Assembly (NCBI GenBank): GCA_038503035.1
Contig: JAVSML010038700.1
Coordinates: forward strand, 1-64,000
Origin: Crocodylus rhombifer
Lineage: Eukaryota; Chordata; Crocodylia; Crocodylidae
DNA length: 64,000 nucleotides
Direction: 5' to 3'
Shown here: one piece after another, positions 1 to 11,019 of the stretch
Position numbering within the stretch: the first letter of the stretch is position 1
Layout: every line of letters begins with the position of its first letter
Position numbers and translations under genes: made by a program
Notes under the pieces: generated by a model
Seen by the model: only the letters and a program-made list of their open reading frames with translations
The model's database searches: none
What the model was told of the DNA's origin: nothing

Positions 1-2710
1 GGCTTTTGGCACAAGTGTTGTTGGGTAAGGGTGGGTGGGGGAGATCAATTCCTTTTTTGATCATTAAGATTTTGTCCATGTGCTTGGTGATCCAGTCCAG
101 GAAGGTCAGCTGTTCTGGGGTGTGCAAAAGAGTCTGAGAGTTGACTTCGAAGTTGACACTTCCCCCTGCTCAGCTAGGAGGAGAGTTGAGATTTTCAGCT
201 TGCTGCTGCTCTGATTGCATTTGAGAAAGTGTCATACTACAACACCATCATGCAGAGCTTTAGCAGGAACTGGATAGATTAGTTGTAAGACCATAGGACT
301 CAAAGCTGGTCAAGAGTGAAATAAGGCAAAGAGCAGACAAGAGGACAAATGGCAGCATAGGCTGCAGCAACTGAAAAGGAAATCCAGTGGGTTTTGCAGA
401 AGAGCGATTCCAAGGGAAGAGGAGCAGCAGGAGGGAAAAGCATCTGGAGGAAGAAACACAGGTGAAAAAGATCTCCCCCTCCCTCCCTGGGAATAACGAT
501 GCTTGTCTCAATGCCCAGCTCTTGCGTTGTCCACCTCCTACCTTTCGTTCTGCCAGGTCTTACTGGTGCAGGAAACTTTTAAGAAGCCGATTTTTTTTTT
601 CTAGGTGTCAGAGCACTAGAAGCCTGTCCTTCAGAGTGAGAGCAGGACTTGCCCTTGAAATCCTTGCTGATGTCTCTTGGTTCAGCAGCGCTGTGTAGGA
701 GTGGGGTTGTGCAGTCATCATCCACCCAGCTGAGCTGGATTTCTTTAGCCTTTTCTGTGCTCAGAAGAGACTGCAGCTTATGACATGTCCCTAGAGGATT
801 CTGGGCAGAGAGCAAAGGTCTGGTCTGGCAGCTGTACAACTTTAGAAGGGCTTCATTGCCTTTGCTAGTCTGCAGCTCCCCCGTCAAATTCCCTTTATGG
901 TCTTGTAAAACCACCGTACTCCTTTTTTAGGTTAATCGGCCTTGGCTTACCCAGCAGCTAAGGTTTTCTCTCACTATTTTCTGGTGAAATAACAGAATCT
1001 CGGTCCTTTTCTTCTGTGTAAGGAAGGGCCTAACCCTTAGCATACAGGTGAGCTGTAACCTAGTAGCTAAAGTGACAGGGTCACTCCTCTGTCCTGACAT
1101 TGGGGAATTGCACTGGGTGCCCCTGCTGTTAAAACCAAGAACTGCTGTAGCTTCAGCTGCAGGAGCAAGGCGCTGGGAGTTTCATAGTCTCTGTGGACTG
1201 GACGTGGAGAGAAGCCAGTTAAAGAAATTGGCTGGTGGGCTTTGAATGCAGAGGGAAGTATATATTACCCCTGGTGTCTGTGTTTGTGACGTGTGTGTGT
1301 GTGCACACGTGCGTCTCTGGGTGATTTTATAAATATTGTAACTCTCAAAGTACTTTCTAAACACTAATTAATTGGGTCTCCTCACAGCACAAGCTTTGCA
1401 AAACCTTTGTCACTAAAGTGGAAGCTGGATGCAACTTGCATCCTCTCAAGTTTTGTGACTGGCTGAAAATTGTGGGCAAGCCCCAAACCTAATCCAAGTC
1501 TCTGGTGACTCTGAGATGACTGATCACCTTACCTTGAAACCACACAAGAGTTTAGTGGCTCAAGCTGTGATTTTTTTAGTTGTGTTTCTACAGCTTGCTC
1601 AAATCTGAAATGCAGAAAATGCAGGGTCTTTCACAAGTGAAGGTGGAGGCAGAGGTCACCTTCCCTTGTGACTGACGGGACAACTTGAATTCTCCCTCTT
1701 CTCCTTTGACTAGCCCTGCTTACAACACTCATGCAAAATAGGAGTGAGCTCAGCATTGCGCTGGAACTGCTGAAACAAGGATGGCAGTTTTATAAAGCTA
1801 GAGACAGGTGCCTCATGGGGTTTTAAAAAAAAGCCCACTGAAATTAATGGAAGCTAGGTACCATAACCTGCTCAAGCAGTTCAGATACCCCATTAGAGCA
1901 CTTTTCTGCATCTTTTGATGCCTAAATGTGCTTGAAATTCTGGCCTAGAGTGTCAATGGCCTGATTTTTCTAAACAATGCACTACCCGGCTGCTTCCCAT
2001 TGTCAGGGTACCAGATTTTTAAAAATCTTAACACTTTATATGTTGAATTCTCTTGCGTCTTGCATCATTTTGGTATGAAGCAGATCAGTTGTACCTTGCC
2101 ATGATTCCAGATGCCTTGGTCTTCCTGCCGCTGAAGTGTAGTTCAGTATGTCTCTGCTGTCTAAAAAGAGTTTAATATTCAAATGCGGAAAGCAGCCAGT
2201 TGGCAGAGGTTGCCATCTTTCTTTACTGAAATAAACCTCCCAATGAAAGGCTGGGATTGGGACTAGAGTCAATGAAATCAGTATTCCTGTGGGTTGATAG
2301 AGGCTCTGCTTCAGACACCAAAGTGACCCAGCAGAAAACAAACCAGAGGCCAAAATCAGCAGCTGTGCTGTACAAGAGAAGGGTTAACTGTCTTGGCCTC
2401 TGCACTTAGCAGTAACAAGGGACTAGGTAAAATCAACCTCATGCTAACCCTTAAGGAGAGACCAGGCGTCTTTCAGCTCCATGTGTCCAGGTGGCTGGCA
2501 TCAGTGGGACTTACTGTAATCCTGGGGGTTTGAGCTTCAGTGTGGATGGTGGGCCAGCACCCCCAGTTCCCCACAGTTGTGCTTTGCAAGCATTTTGAGA
2601 AGCTTCTCATTTGCAGAACACACATTTGTTATGTAATAAGCGTCAAGAATTAATGATCCACGCAGCAGCTGAGAAAACTTGCCTGCTAAGCACTCAGAAA
2701 AAATAACTGG

Positions 2711-2729
2711 TGTTTGTTTGTTTGTTTGC
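2711..2729. repeat. (GTTT)n microsatellite
   Basis: About five consecutive GTTT units are directly visible in the intron. Confidence 0.9.
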
Positions 2730-4711
2730 TTTATTGATGGTTCGGCTGGCGCATCCATTCCTGAAAACCAGAAGCCTCCTCCACAGCCCCTCCGGACAGT
2801 CAGGCTCATCCCTTGGCATGTGCATTCTTGCAGGGGACAAAACTGCTCCCCCTTTCCCCGGGCCCCTTCCCTTTGGAGAGGTGGCGCTTCCACCTCTCGT
2901 GTTATGAATCACGAGGTTAGCAGCTTCTGGCAGATCGTAAATCAGTACTTCGAAGTCACTAGGACAAATCCCAGGACATTTAATCTTTAATATTAGACGT
3001 GTTTAAGGCGGTGAATATTTCATGAAGGTGCTGTTGCATTTTAGCACATCATTAGCTGTCTCTCTCTTTTTTTTTTTTCTGTCTCCCCACTTTGCTGACA
3101 ATTCTCCAAATCTTCACAGCTGAACCCCCCCGATTCCTTTCCCTCTGATAACAAAGCTCCTTACATTAATCCCCATGAGACATTTTAAGGTCTCGTAGGA
3201 ACGGAGAGAAAACACTAATATTTGACAGTGTGTATTAACTCTGTCAGGGGTGTCTCCCTCTCCTCTTACTCCCATCATGTCTTTCCTACACCCTGTTGGC
3301 TGGGGCCAGAGGGAGTGATGCTGGTTTAAATGCACTCCCTGACATGGTGCATACATGCGCGCACACCTCCCCGACTCTCACTGTGTTTAAAACTCAGCCC
3401 AGAGCCCTGCTAGGTGAAAACGTTAGCTGAAGGGGAAAAGGAGGTGGGGAGAGGAGTGGAAAAATCAACACAAGCTTTTAACGACAAGCACACGTGCAAA
3501 TCCAATTAATTTTTTATTTTGTCATCTCTTGCTCCAGGATATGTATTTCTCTCAAACACAGAATCAATTTGGGCCAAGCAAAGTTAGGTCTCTGGAATGG
3601 AAAATTCATGATGCCTTCACTCCCTCTGCAGCAAGAATGGGGAGGAGGATCAGAAAAAGAAGAAAGAGGGATGAGGAGAGCGGTTTGGAAGTCCAACTAG
3701 GAAGGGGACCATAGCGAGAAGGGTTGAGTGGCAGAACTGAGTAACAGATCAAATAAAATTGTTGTTGTCATCGTGCATCTCCTTTGAGGGAGGAGGACTG
3801 CTGTCTTCATCACATCTATGAGCCTGGGATGGGAGTGGAGCCTTTCTGCAAGCATACCTGGGGACTGTTCACATTAGGAGCAAGCCTTGGTCCAAGGTTT
3901 TAGGGAGGAAAGAGTGAGATGTGAGAAATGTGTCAAGATTACTTCTGTCAGGGGAGGCTGGGTGGCTTGCAGGACTGGTGAGGAGATAACGGAGACCTTA
4001 TTTATTCAGGGGGCTAGTGTGACTCTTTCCCAGCTGATGGGGAGATTGGAAGCTGTTGCGATGATCTGGTGGTCACAGATAGCATCACATGTGTGTGCAC
4101 AATTCACGGGGCCCAGCATGGACTAGGGGAGGAAATAACTTTTAAACGTGGAGAGCCGCAGGGACAGAGTCAGTCTTTCCTGACTTTGAGTGCCATTACC
4201 TCGGCTATCTTACTCTGCTAAAGCCTGGCCTTGCTAAATCAGATTCCTCAGTGCACTCATTTAGGGCCACATCCTGCAGTCTTGATTCAGGCCAAGTCTG
4301 TGAGAAGGTGTGCCACCTCAAGGGACAGAGGAAGGCTCCGGGACTGTGTCTGAGTGCTGTGTTTATCTGTGCTGCAAGGCCCAGGCTGCACTTTATGCTC
4401 CTTCTGCCTGTAGCAGGGAGCAGATGGATGACCTGACCCTACTCCGTGCTAAGCACCCTTGCTTCCTGGGGGTCCTGTATGGAGCCGTGGGAGGTACCGA
4501 GGCGCAGAACTTCGTGCTGACTGGATGGTCTGTCTCTAACAGAAGAATCGGCCCCAAAACTATTCGGTCTCCTTTAATCTCTTCCTTGTTCCTGTGTGTC
4601 CTGCCTGAAGTGCAATGTAGCTGCACTTAAGGCAGGACCAGGCAGAGGGGTAATCTTTTATAAAAGGTGGAGGGGGCTAGCTGAAAGTCAGAGAAAGCTG
4701 CAGAGAGTCAC

Positions 4712-4860
4712 AGGAACAGAGAACTGGGAGGGAATGGTTCATTGAGTCCAGTGCCCTGCTATCACAAGTGTTGCATCGTATAATCCCCTTCATAAGCTTA
4801 TTGCGTCTCTTTACCTTTCTCGAGCTCATCACCCTAAGATGAAGGAACAGTCTGAAGCTG
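4712..4860 (-). mobile_element. Possible decayed CR1 LINE 3' end
   Basis: The order of phrases 'aactgggagggaatggttca', 'gagtccagtgccctgctatc' resembles the reverse complement of a reptile CR1 3' end (a lysine/glycine-free untranslated region). It is heavily diverged and lacks the usual CATAGA tail, so the call is weak. Confidence 0.3.
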
Positions 4861-5030
4861 TTTTGGATCCCACTGCGAACGCATGGGAGGAAGCAGTGTG
4901 AGGACTATTAGTATTGGCATCTGTGGATAAGCAGGGGCATGGATGGCAGGCTGCAGAAGTCCTACACAGGGATTCCTCACGTGTTCCCTGCAGACAGAAG
5001 TTTAATCTCTCTCTCTCGTTTCCCTTTCAG

Positions 5031-5115
5031 GAGAGTGCAGCTGCCATGAAGGCTATGCCCCTGACCCAGTGCATCGACATCTGTGTGTGCGTAGTGATTG
5101 GGGACACAGTGAAGG
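5031..5115 (+). CDS. ASTN2: Astrotactin-2 exon, C-terminal half of an EGF-like module (partial gene)
   Basis: An 85-bp exon with a strong pyrimidine tract and CAG acceptor (AG at 5029-5030) and a GGTGAGT donor (GT at 5116-5117). The first two bases finish a codon begun in the previous exon. The reading frame is then GAG TGC AGC TGC CAT, giving [12 protein letters not shown] and later HLCVRSDWG, and the last two bases (GG) begin a codon completed by the next exon. CSCHEGY fits the EGF signature C-x-C-x2-G-aromatic, with the final cysteine 13 residues later, so these are the last three cysteines of an EGF-like domain. Astrotactins are neuronal membrane proteins with EGF-like repeats and a perforin-like (MACPF) region; ASTN2 acts in glial-guided neuronal migration by controlling surface levels of ASTN1 and in trafficking of synaptic proteins. 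The ATG-initiated open frame crossing this exon (MKAMPLTQ...) is a different frame and is not the protein. ASTN1 is the main alternative; the wording fits ASTN2 better from memory. Confidence 0.85.
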
Positions 5116-5321
5116 GTGAGTGGGGAGAAAACCTACCAAATTTCAGATAGAAAAGCTGGAGCTGTGCTCTCCTCCCTTGATCTCCTCCTTGCACATTATT
5201 GTAGATACTGCTAACATGCATAGTAAGGTGTAAACCCAGCTCTGGGCACCACTGGTGCCTTTGACCCTCAGTGTTTTGCCTTTCCTTGCTGACTGACCTA
5301 CTCTCCCTCTTTGTTTCTCAG
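5116..5321 (+). other. ASTN2: ASTN2 short intron, 206 bp, phase 2
   Basis: Bounded by GTGAGT at 5116 and TTTCTCAG ending at 5321. It contains in-frame stops and no recognisable repeat. Confidence 0.85.
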
Positions 5322-5396
5322 GCCTTGGCCCTACACAACACTTGAAAGGGGCTATGACTTAGTCACAGGAGAGCAAGCGCCAGAGAAAATACTCAG
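5322..5396 (+). CDS. ASTN2: Astrotactin-2 exon, linker after EGF-like module
   Basis: A 75-bp exon between a pyrimidine-rich TTTGTTTCTCAG acceptor and an AG|GTAT donor. Its first base completes the GGG glycine codon started at 5114-5115. The frame then reads PWPYTTLERGYDLVTGE followed by QAPEKIL, and the last two bases (AG) are completed as AGG (Arg) by the next exon. This string is one I recall as nearly invariant in vertebrate ASTN2; ASTN1 differs here, as far as I remember. The other two frames hit stops within the exon. The exon is a multiple of three with phase-2 introns on both sides, so skipping would keep the frame. It encodes part of the extracellular stretch between EGF-like modules and carries no cysteine. 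Confidence 0.88.
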
Positions 5397-5872
5397 GTAT
5401 ATTGAATGATGTGTCGGTGTGCATGGCTGGGGGGGGGGAAGTGCCTGTTTGGGTACCGTTGTGATAGGCTTTGTGATCGGTAGCTCCTGGCACCATCTTG
5501 TACTGCTGCTTGCTGATCTCTTGAAGGATAGCAAGGCCCCTTCTCTCCTGTGGTCCCCATCCTCAGGAATCAGCACAGAAGGACGCATGAACAGAAAAGT
5601 CCTGGTGTTTTCCTCTCTGTGGGTTAAATGCAGACAGTTCACAAATTGTGCTCTGTCTGCCATTCCTCCCTTACCCCTCCTCTTTTCTATTCCTGTCTCA
5701 TTTCCCATGCTTGGCTTTCTGAAGAGAGAGGCCCAGAGGCTTTGTAGTACACCCCATGATGCCATCAAACAGCCCCTGGTGCTGTAACTACCAGACAGTC
5801 AGATACTGAAGAAAGGCCTAGCACTTGCTGTGTATTTCCTGGTTTTATGCTACACTCTTGTCTTCCTTTTAG
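5397..5872 (+). other. ASTN2: ASTN2 intron, 476 bp, phase 2
   Basis: Runs from GTATAT at 5397 to CTTCCTTTTAG ending at 5872. The open frames in both directions (about 120-138 aa) have no similarity I recognise and read through the splice sites, so they are treated as chance. Confidence 0.85.
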
Positions 5873-6010
5873 GTCCACTTATAGTTTGGGTCAGGGGCTC
5901 TGGCTGCCGGTCAGTAAGAGCTTTGTGGTTCCACCTGTGGAGCTTTCCATCAATCCTCTTGCCAGCTGCAAGACAGATGTACTGGTGACAGAAGACCCAG
6001 CAGATGTCAG
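5873..6010 (+). CDS. ASTN2: Astrotactin-2 exon, extracellular linker between EGF-like modules
   Basis: A 138-bp exon between a TCTTCCTTTTAG acceptor and an AG|GTAGGA donor. The first G completes an arginine codon with the previous exon. The frame reads [16 protein letters not shown], then [16 protein letters not shown] and [13 protein letters not shown], ending with AG of a split arginine codon. No stop occurs in this frame, and the opposite-strand open frame here is its shadow. The sequence is the hydrophobic, Pro/Val-rich linker that precedes the helical segment and second EGF-like module in astrotactins, with a single cysteine. Both flanking introns are phase 2 and the length is divisible by three, so this exon too could be skipped in frame. 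The following intron is exceptionally long. Confidence 0.9.
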
Positions 6011-9000
6011 GTAGGAAACGCATCTCTCTCACTGAGACAACTCTGAAAAAGATGAGATGTCCTACCCTTTTGGTGGGCTCCTTTTCTTCTAGGCTGAGTG
6101 CTCCTTGGTGTACTTTATAGTGTCATTTTTCAGCATGTTCCTTGGGATCAGCAGTGAATCTGCATAGGTGCTGGATGTTCACCTGCCATAAGGCATCTCC
6201 TATATCAGTCTGTTCCCAAAGAAGATCACATTTGCTATGCCCCCCTGCCTCCTCCCATGTCTCTGTTCATGTTTGAAGTGATAGAGCTCCACTTCAGTTG
6301 TTAATCTAGTGGAAACCTCTGCAAAGAGACGTTTGATGCAGCTTCTTCAGCTATGAAGCTGTTCCATTGTCTAGTTTTGAGGAACATAGGCCAGCTCTGC
6401 ACATACAGTTGCTTGGACTTACCTAAAGGCATGTTTTTAAATCCAGTTATACTGATGCAGATCCTGTGTGGAGCCCTCAAAGCAATCCACACCTGGCTTC
6501 TGGTGGTGTGGCTTGCATTCGATGCTATTACCAAGGCAGAGTAAGAGGTCAGAAGTGTCAGCAGCTCAGGTAACTAGCAAATGTCACTAATGCATACAAG
6601 CAGGAAAATGGAGTCTCTGCAAGGTCCAGGGTGGGTATAGGGAACAATGTCAGAAAGAATACTTGGTTGCTTGGCAAAGAGATTATCTTTTAGAAGCACT
6701 TATGTAAATGTCAACAGATCTGAACCCAGGAAATAGTTCTCTTGGTTTTCACAGCAGGAGGCACTAGCTGCAGGCAGAAATGAAGGGTGAAGAGAAACAT
6801 GCATATACACTGCCTTCAGCACATTGCCGGTCTTCTGTTTGAGCTGCTTTTTTCCCCTGGTGTTTCTCTGAAAACCCAGTGGATTCTGTTTGGTTTCCTG
6901 ACTTGGGCTATTCTTTTCCCCAGGTGCCATCTGGCTTGTGCTGGGTTTAATTTGGAAGCTGTGTCAACGGGTGTAGGCAGAAGAAAAAGCAGCTCTGCTT
7001 GTGGAGAAGGCTTGTATGGTCTAGAGTGTGAGTGGGTAGGAAGTATTGGGGCAGGGGGGTTGCCTTACAGTCATTACCAAAGGCAAGTCACTTGTACACC
7101 CTGTACCTGCTGCACAGTTGGGTGTAAAGCTAGATTTCAGGGAGACCCAGCTACCATGCTGCAGCAGAGCTGTGATGGCTATCAGCTGCACCAGGGTAGC
7201 AGAGGTGCAGGACACCCCCTTCTTTCCCTAATATGTGAAGGTTTAACATATCCTCTCACAGCACAAGCTCCCTCCTTATACCCCTTCTCCCAGCCGTCTG
7301 GCATTTCTGAAATCAGGCGGAGATTGAGAGAATATTTGAGTTTTGCTGTATGGCAACTTTGGGCTATTTAGCCTTTCTGTTCTAGATACATGCTCCCCTT
7401 TCCCCTGAATGTGGGGCCTCCTGTGTATCCTTGTCTCTGATGCGACACTGCTCTTTGGGTGGTAAGGTCCACTGAGTCTCTCTCTCTCTGCACTCAATAG
7501 CATGAGTAAGTTTGTTGGTATAGTTCCTATCTTCCTTTATGTTAGCAGCAAGCTAGACCCAAAGTCAGCTTTAGGAGAGCAGCATTTGGAGGAAGCAGCT
7601 AGGCGTCAGCAATTCTGGGTCCCATTATCTTTCTGCAGTGCCCCTACCCCCTGTGCTGTGCTAGCCCTCTCATTTTTCCTCACAGTCAGTTTTGCACCTG
7701 CTTTCTCCTCACCTTGTATTTTGCATGTGCTCCTCCCTGGGCTTGTCTGGAGAGCTACTACCTTCCCCGACTAAAGTTCGCCTTATACCATGACACCTCC
7801 AAGATGCCCATGCTGTGGTGTAGCCATTACCATTTGGCTACCAGGGATAATAGCTGGGCATTTACTGAACATAAATCCCAAATATGGGGACAAAACAATG
7901 CCCTGTTTTGCATTTGTCCCTTTTCCTTCTCCCCCTGGTGTGTTAGTTTTCTCATTTGTGCTGTAAGATATTATGGTAGTTGGGCTTCAAGGGTATATAT
8001 ACCTCACACAACGCGTTGCGGGTATTCTTGGACTAGAAATATTCTGCTCCAGATTGCTGTGTATCAGGTGCGCCTATTCCCTCTCGTCTACCTAGCCACC
8101 CCAGTGTAAACCGTACAATGTGTGCTATCTAAAGTGCTTTAACTCTATGGAGCTCAGATCCCCTGGATAGATTTTTTTTTTTTATCCCACCCAAAGCTTT
8201 CTGTGAGACAAGAATGCATTAACCACATTTAACCGATTGACATGGACTCTGGGGAGGAGGTTTAAGCGTCTTGACCGAAATCATGCAAGAAGTCTACAGC
8301 AGAGCCAGGATGCCATTCAGTGCTTTTGGTACTAAACTTTGGCTCTTCCCTTCATAACAAAAACAAGTAGCTGCATATTACACCTCCTACCTATGGGACT
8401 GTAGCGAGTGTTACTCTGTTTGCAAAGCACGGTGTGGTGCTAGAAAGAAAGGGGAAGGGTCAGTGTGTTGCTGCATTTTTAATGTCTCCCACCCCACCGA
8501 GCCAGGAATATGTCACCCCCCTCCCCCATCACTGCATTTTAGTTCAAGCTATCTTAATAAAGGCAAAGTCTATTAAGTTCACTTTCCTCTTGGCTACAGT
8601 AACTGTCTTTTGACAGTGATCCTCATAGAAAGTTCCTGGGATCACTTGCTCCTGGCAAGGGGGTGAAAGGATAAGCATCAAGGAGGGTGGGGGTGGGGCT
8701 TCTGAAGCTGAGAACGTCGCCTACTCCCTGGTAAATGAGACTCGAATCTAGAATTTCAGATATAAATATTGGAGTGACCCAGGTAGAATAAAGGGAGAGC
8801 AGTTCACCAAGCTTGTATCTCACATGCAGGAGGTGCTAAATTATTAAAACTTTAATAAACGTAATAATAAATATTTGATGTTGAATTATGGAAGGTTTCA
8901 CAGATACAGTGCAAGCCAAAAAACCATCTATTATATCTGCATTAGAACTTAAACACTTCTCAAGCGGGGATCAGGCTGTCAGCTCAGGTTCCTGGCTATC

Positions 9001-9287
9001 CTGTGATGGATGAAAACCAAGGCAGTCATAGCTTAGTGCTGCCGGCTTTTGAGCCTAACGGATGGAGGGTAGTCAGACAGTATGCTGTTTCATAGAAATA
9101 AAGGCCACGGTGATCATCGGATCGGCAAGTCTGGCCACCTGTGTATCATAGGCTATAAAGTTTCACCAAGACTTTCTGTATGTAGAGTCTAGTGACTTAG
9201 AATAAATATTTAATTCCTCAAAAAGCTAGAAAGTGTATCACGTGTAGAAAACAGGAAACATCAGGGCATTGCCATTAATATATGTGC
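6011..9287. other. Intron block without recognised elements
   Basis: Contains a 194-codon open frame (6787-7371) with no domain, signal or splice context that I recognise. The sequence has stop-free stretches by chance on both strands and several pyrimidine-rich runs. I see nothing functional. Confidence 0.5.
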
Positions 9288-9489
9288 ATATAGAACAGGG
9301 GTGGGCAAAATGCAGCCTGTGGCCTGGGAGTGGCCCTCCAGGCCATTCTGTTTGGCCTGCGGGGCACCTCAAATTTTTAGAAAATTAATATTTATCTACC
9401 CCTGGCTGCCTGTCTTGTGGCCCTCAAGGGCTTGCTAAAACTCAATAAGTGGCCGTCCACCAAAAATAATTGCCCACCCCGGTATAGAA
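9288..9489. mobile_element. Non-autonomous hAT-like DNA transposon with target-site duplication
   Basis: A 186-bp element (9296-9481) begins CAGGGGTGGGCAAA and ends TTGCCCACCCCG, an inverted terminal repeat of the kind common in reptile hAT-like elements. It is flanked by 8-bp direct repeats ATATAGAA (9288-9295) and GTATAGAA (9482-9489), one mismatch apart, which is the hAT duplication length. No transposase is encoded. The interior contains the familiar 'cagcctgtggcctgg' type sequence of this family. Confidence 0.85.
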
Positions 9490-10805
9490 GCTCAAAGCAG
9501 AAGGGACGCTATTTCTTGAAATGCCATCTTAAAAAGTATGCCTGTAGCATCCTTAATGCTTTTCCTTTAATCAGAATGTCCTTTTTGCTGTTTTGAAATC
9601 TTCATACAAAATAGCTCGGTCCCTTGAAGTTTCAGATTCCAGGACCGGACATTTGCTGCAATGCTGAGAATAGGCGATGCCATCGTGCCTGCTGTTCAGC
9701 AGGCCGGATTCTGTCCTGTCTCAGTGCTGGAAGTTTTGAGGTGCTTTTTTGTAACCAAAACGCTGCTTTGAAAGTTCAGTTTTGCAGTAAATAATCAAAC
9801 ACACCCTCTTCTGATCTCTTCACTCTATCTATCTGGACTATCTTATAGCTGGATGGGTGGACAGATAATGCAACTGTCTCTCGGGGGTGTCGTTCTGAAG
9901 TAATGACTTCCAATATATGACCCGGCTGCAATGGAGTAGCTGCATTGTTATTGTATCGCTGCACCTGGAAGTTCCTATTTGCAGAGCCGCAGTGCAATGG
10001 GAGTCATACGGTCATGTCCCTATGGTGGAAGTTCCCGTTGGTTGTGCGGTGAAGCATTCTCTCTAATACTGTCGTGACCCAGTGCCAGGGGTTCCCATAT
10101 CTTATTCTGCAGATCTGTAGCGGTTGCAGCCATCTGAGCCCTCTGAGGTTCCTGTTCGCTGTAGTGTAATGTTGTAGCAGCAATTCAGCCCGTGTTCCTT
10201 TCATGTCCTTAATAACAAGCATGCTACGTTCCTTCAGACTTTCATTAGTCAGTCACCTTTTGGACCAAGGGTCACACGCACCAAAAAGTTTAATGGACGG
10301 AAATTGCAGAAAGCCTGCTTTTGAGGGAGAGAAAAACACATACAAAGTCTTTAGAACTCAAAGGGTAAGGGTCTGAGGGTGGCCTTTAGCTTTTATGAAG
10401 CTGCTTGAGACTGTGAAAAAGGCAGATAGAGACCTCCCTTTCAGTGTCTGTCCAGTTAAGTGTTGGCTCCTGCTTCGCCCTGTTGTTCAGAGGCGATATT
10501 GTTCTTGTGCTGTGCCGCTGAGTGGCATGGCAGCGGTCAGCTGCGGGTGCTGACTGCGTGCAGTGTCTCTGGTGAAGCAGGTCAGCAGCCTTGCTTCTGC
10601 AGGTCTGAGTTCAGATGTGGACCTTGAGAAGCTGCTTTAGAAATGTAAGAGGGAAAATATATATCCTCTAGTGTAATCAGGAGTTAATTCAGAGAAGTGC
10701 TGCGGTCTGTGTTGTGCAGGAGGCCTGACTAGGTTGCCATATCAGTCACTTGTGTCCTTATAATCTATGAATCTACAAATTACAAAACGTATTCCATTCT
10801 ATGTG
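9490..10805. other. Intron block without recognised elements
   Basis: Short minus-strand open frames at 9776-9997 and 10004-10222 carry no recognisable motif. At 9905-10160 there are loosely similar phrases such as 'ggaagttcctattt', 'ggaagttcccgttg' and 'ggggttcccatat', suggesting a degenerate local duplication, but no clear repeat unit. Confidence 0.4.
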
Positions 10806-11019
10806 CCTCTCGGTATATGTTAATCATGACTCATAGTAGAGATGATATCTTTTATTAGACCAACAAGATTTTTGCAAGAAAAAATCTTTAATTGAAAAAT
10901 GTTTTTGCAAAAATCCTGTCGGTCTAATAAAAGATATCATTTCTACTACGAGTCCTGATTGCCTTTTCCTCGAGACCAATATGGCTACAACCTGGATACC
11001 TCTCAGTATATGTTATCAT
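10806..11019. mobile_element. Palindromic insertion flanked by about 21-bp direct repeats
   Basis: Two nearly identical strings, CCTCTCGGTATATGTTAATC (from 10806) and CCTCTCAGTATATGTTATC (from 10999), bracket an insert of about 171 bp. The insert has two arms of about 49 bp in inverted orientation (about 10830-10877 and 10908-10957), each containing GATATCTTTTATTAGACC or its complement. A non-palindromic tail follows with CCAATATGGCTACAAC, a phrase I recall from abundant turtle and crocodilian interspersed repeats. The long direct repeats look like a retroposition target-site duplication. Confidence 0.65.

Larger units (their letters stand above)
1..5030 (+). other. ASTN2: Intron upstream of the first visible ASTN2 exon (partial)
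   Basis: No coding exon is recognised here. The preceding exon of the gene must lie outside the window, because the exon at 5031 starts in the middle of a codon. The block holds simple repeats (TG-rich at about 1288-1312, GTTT at 2711-2729) and a possible decayed CR1 end near 4712-4860. A repeat-free stretch around 2885-3060 keeps several CpGs and TAAT cores. Open frames here are short, lack splice context and look like chance. Confidence 0.75.

Noticed and set aside
4914..5150. 78-codon open frame containing MKAMPLTQ across the first ASTN2 exon
   Set aside because: It reads through the GTGAGT donor and is out of phase with the exon at 5322; the EGF-like frame is the one that joins correctly.
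5352..5787. Open frames of 138 codons (minus) and 122 codons (plus)
   Set aside because: They overlap an exon-intron boundary and the short intron, have no recognisable motif, and have no splice or start context.
6787..7371. 194-codon plus-strand open frame
   Set aside because: Composition is low-information, no domain or signal is recognised, and there is no promoter, splice or conservation evidence.
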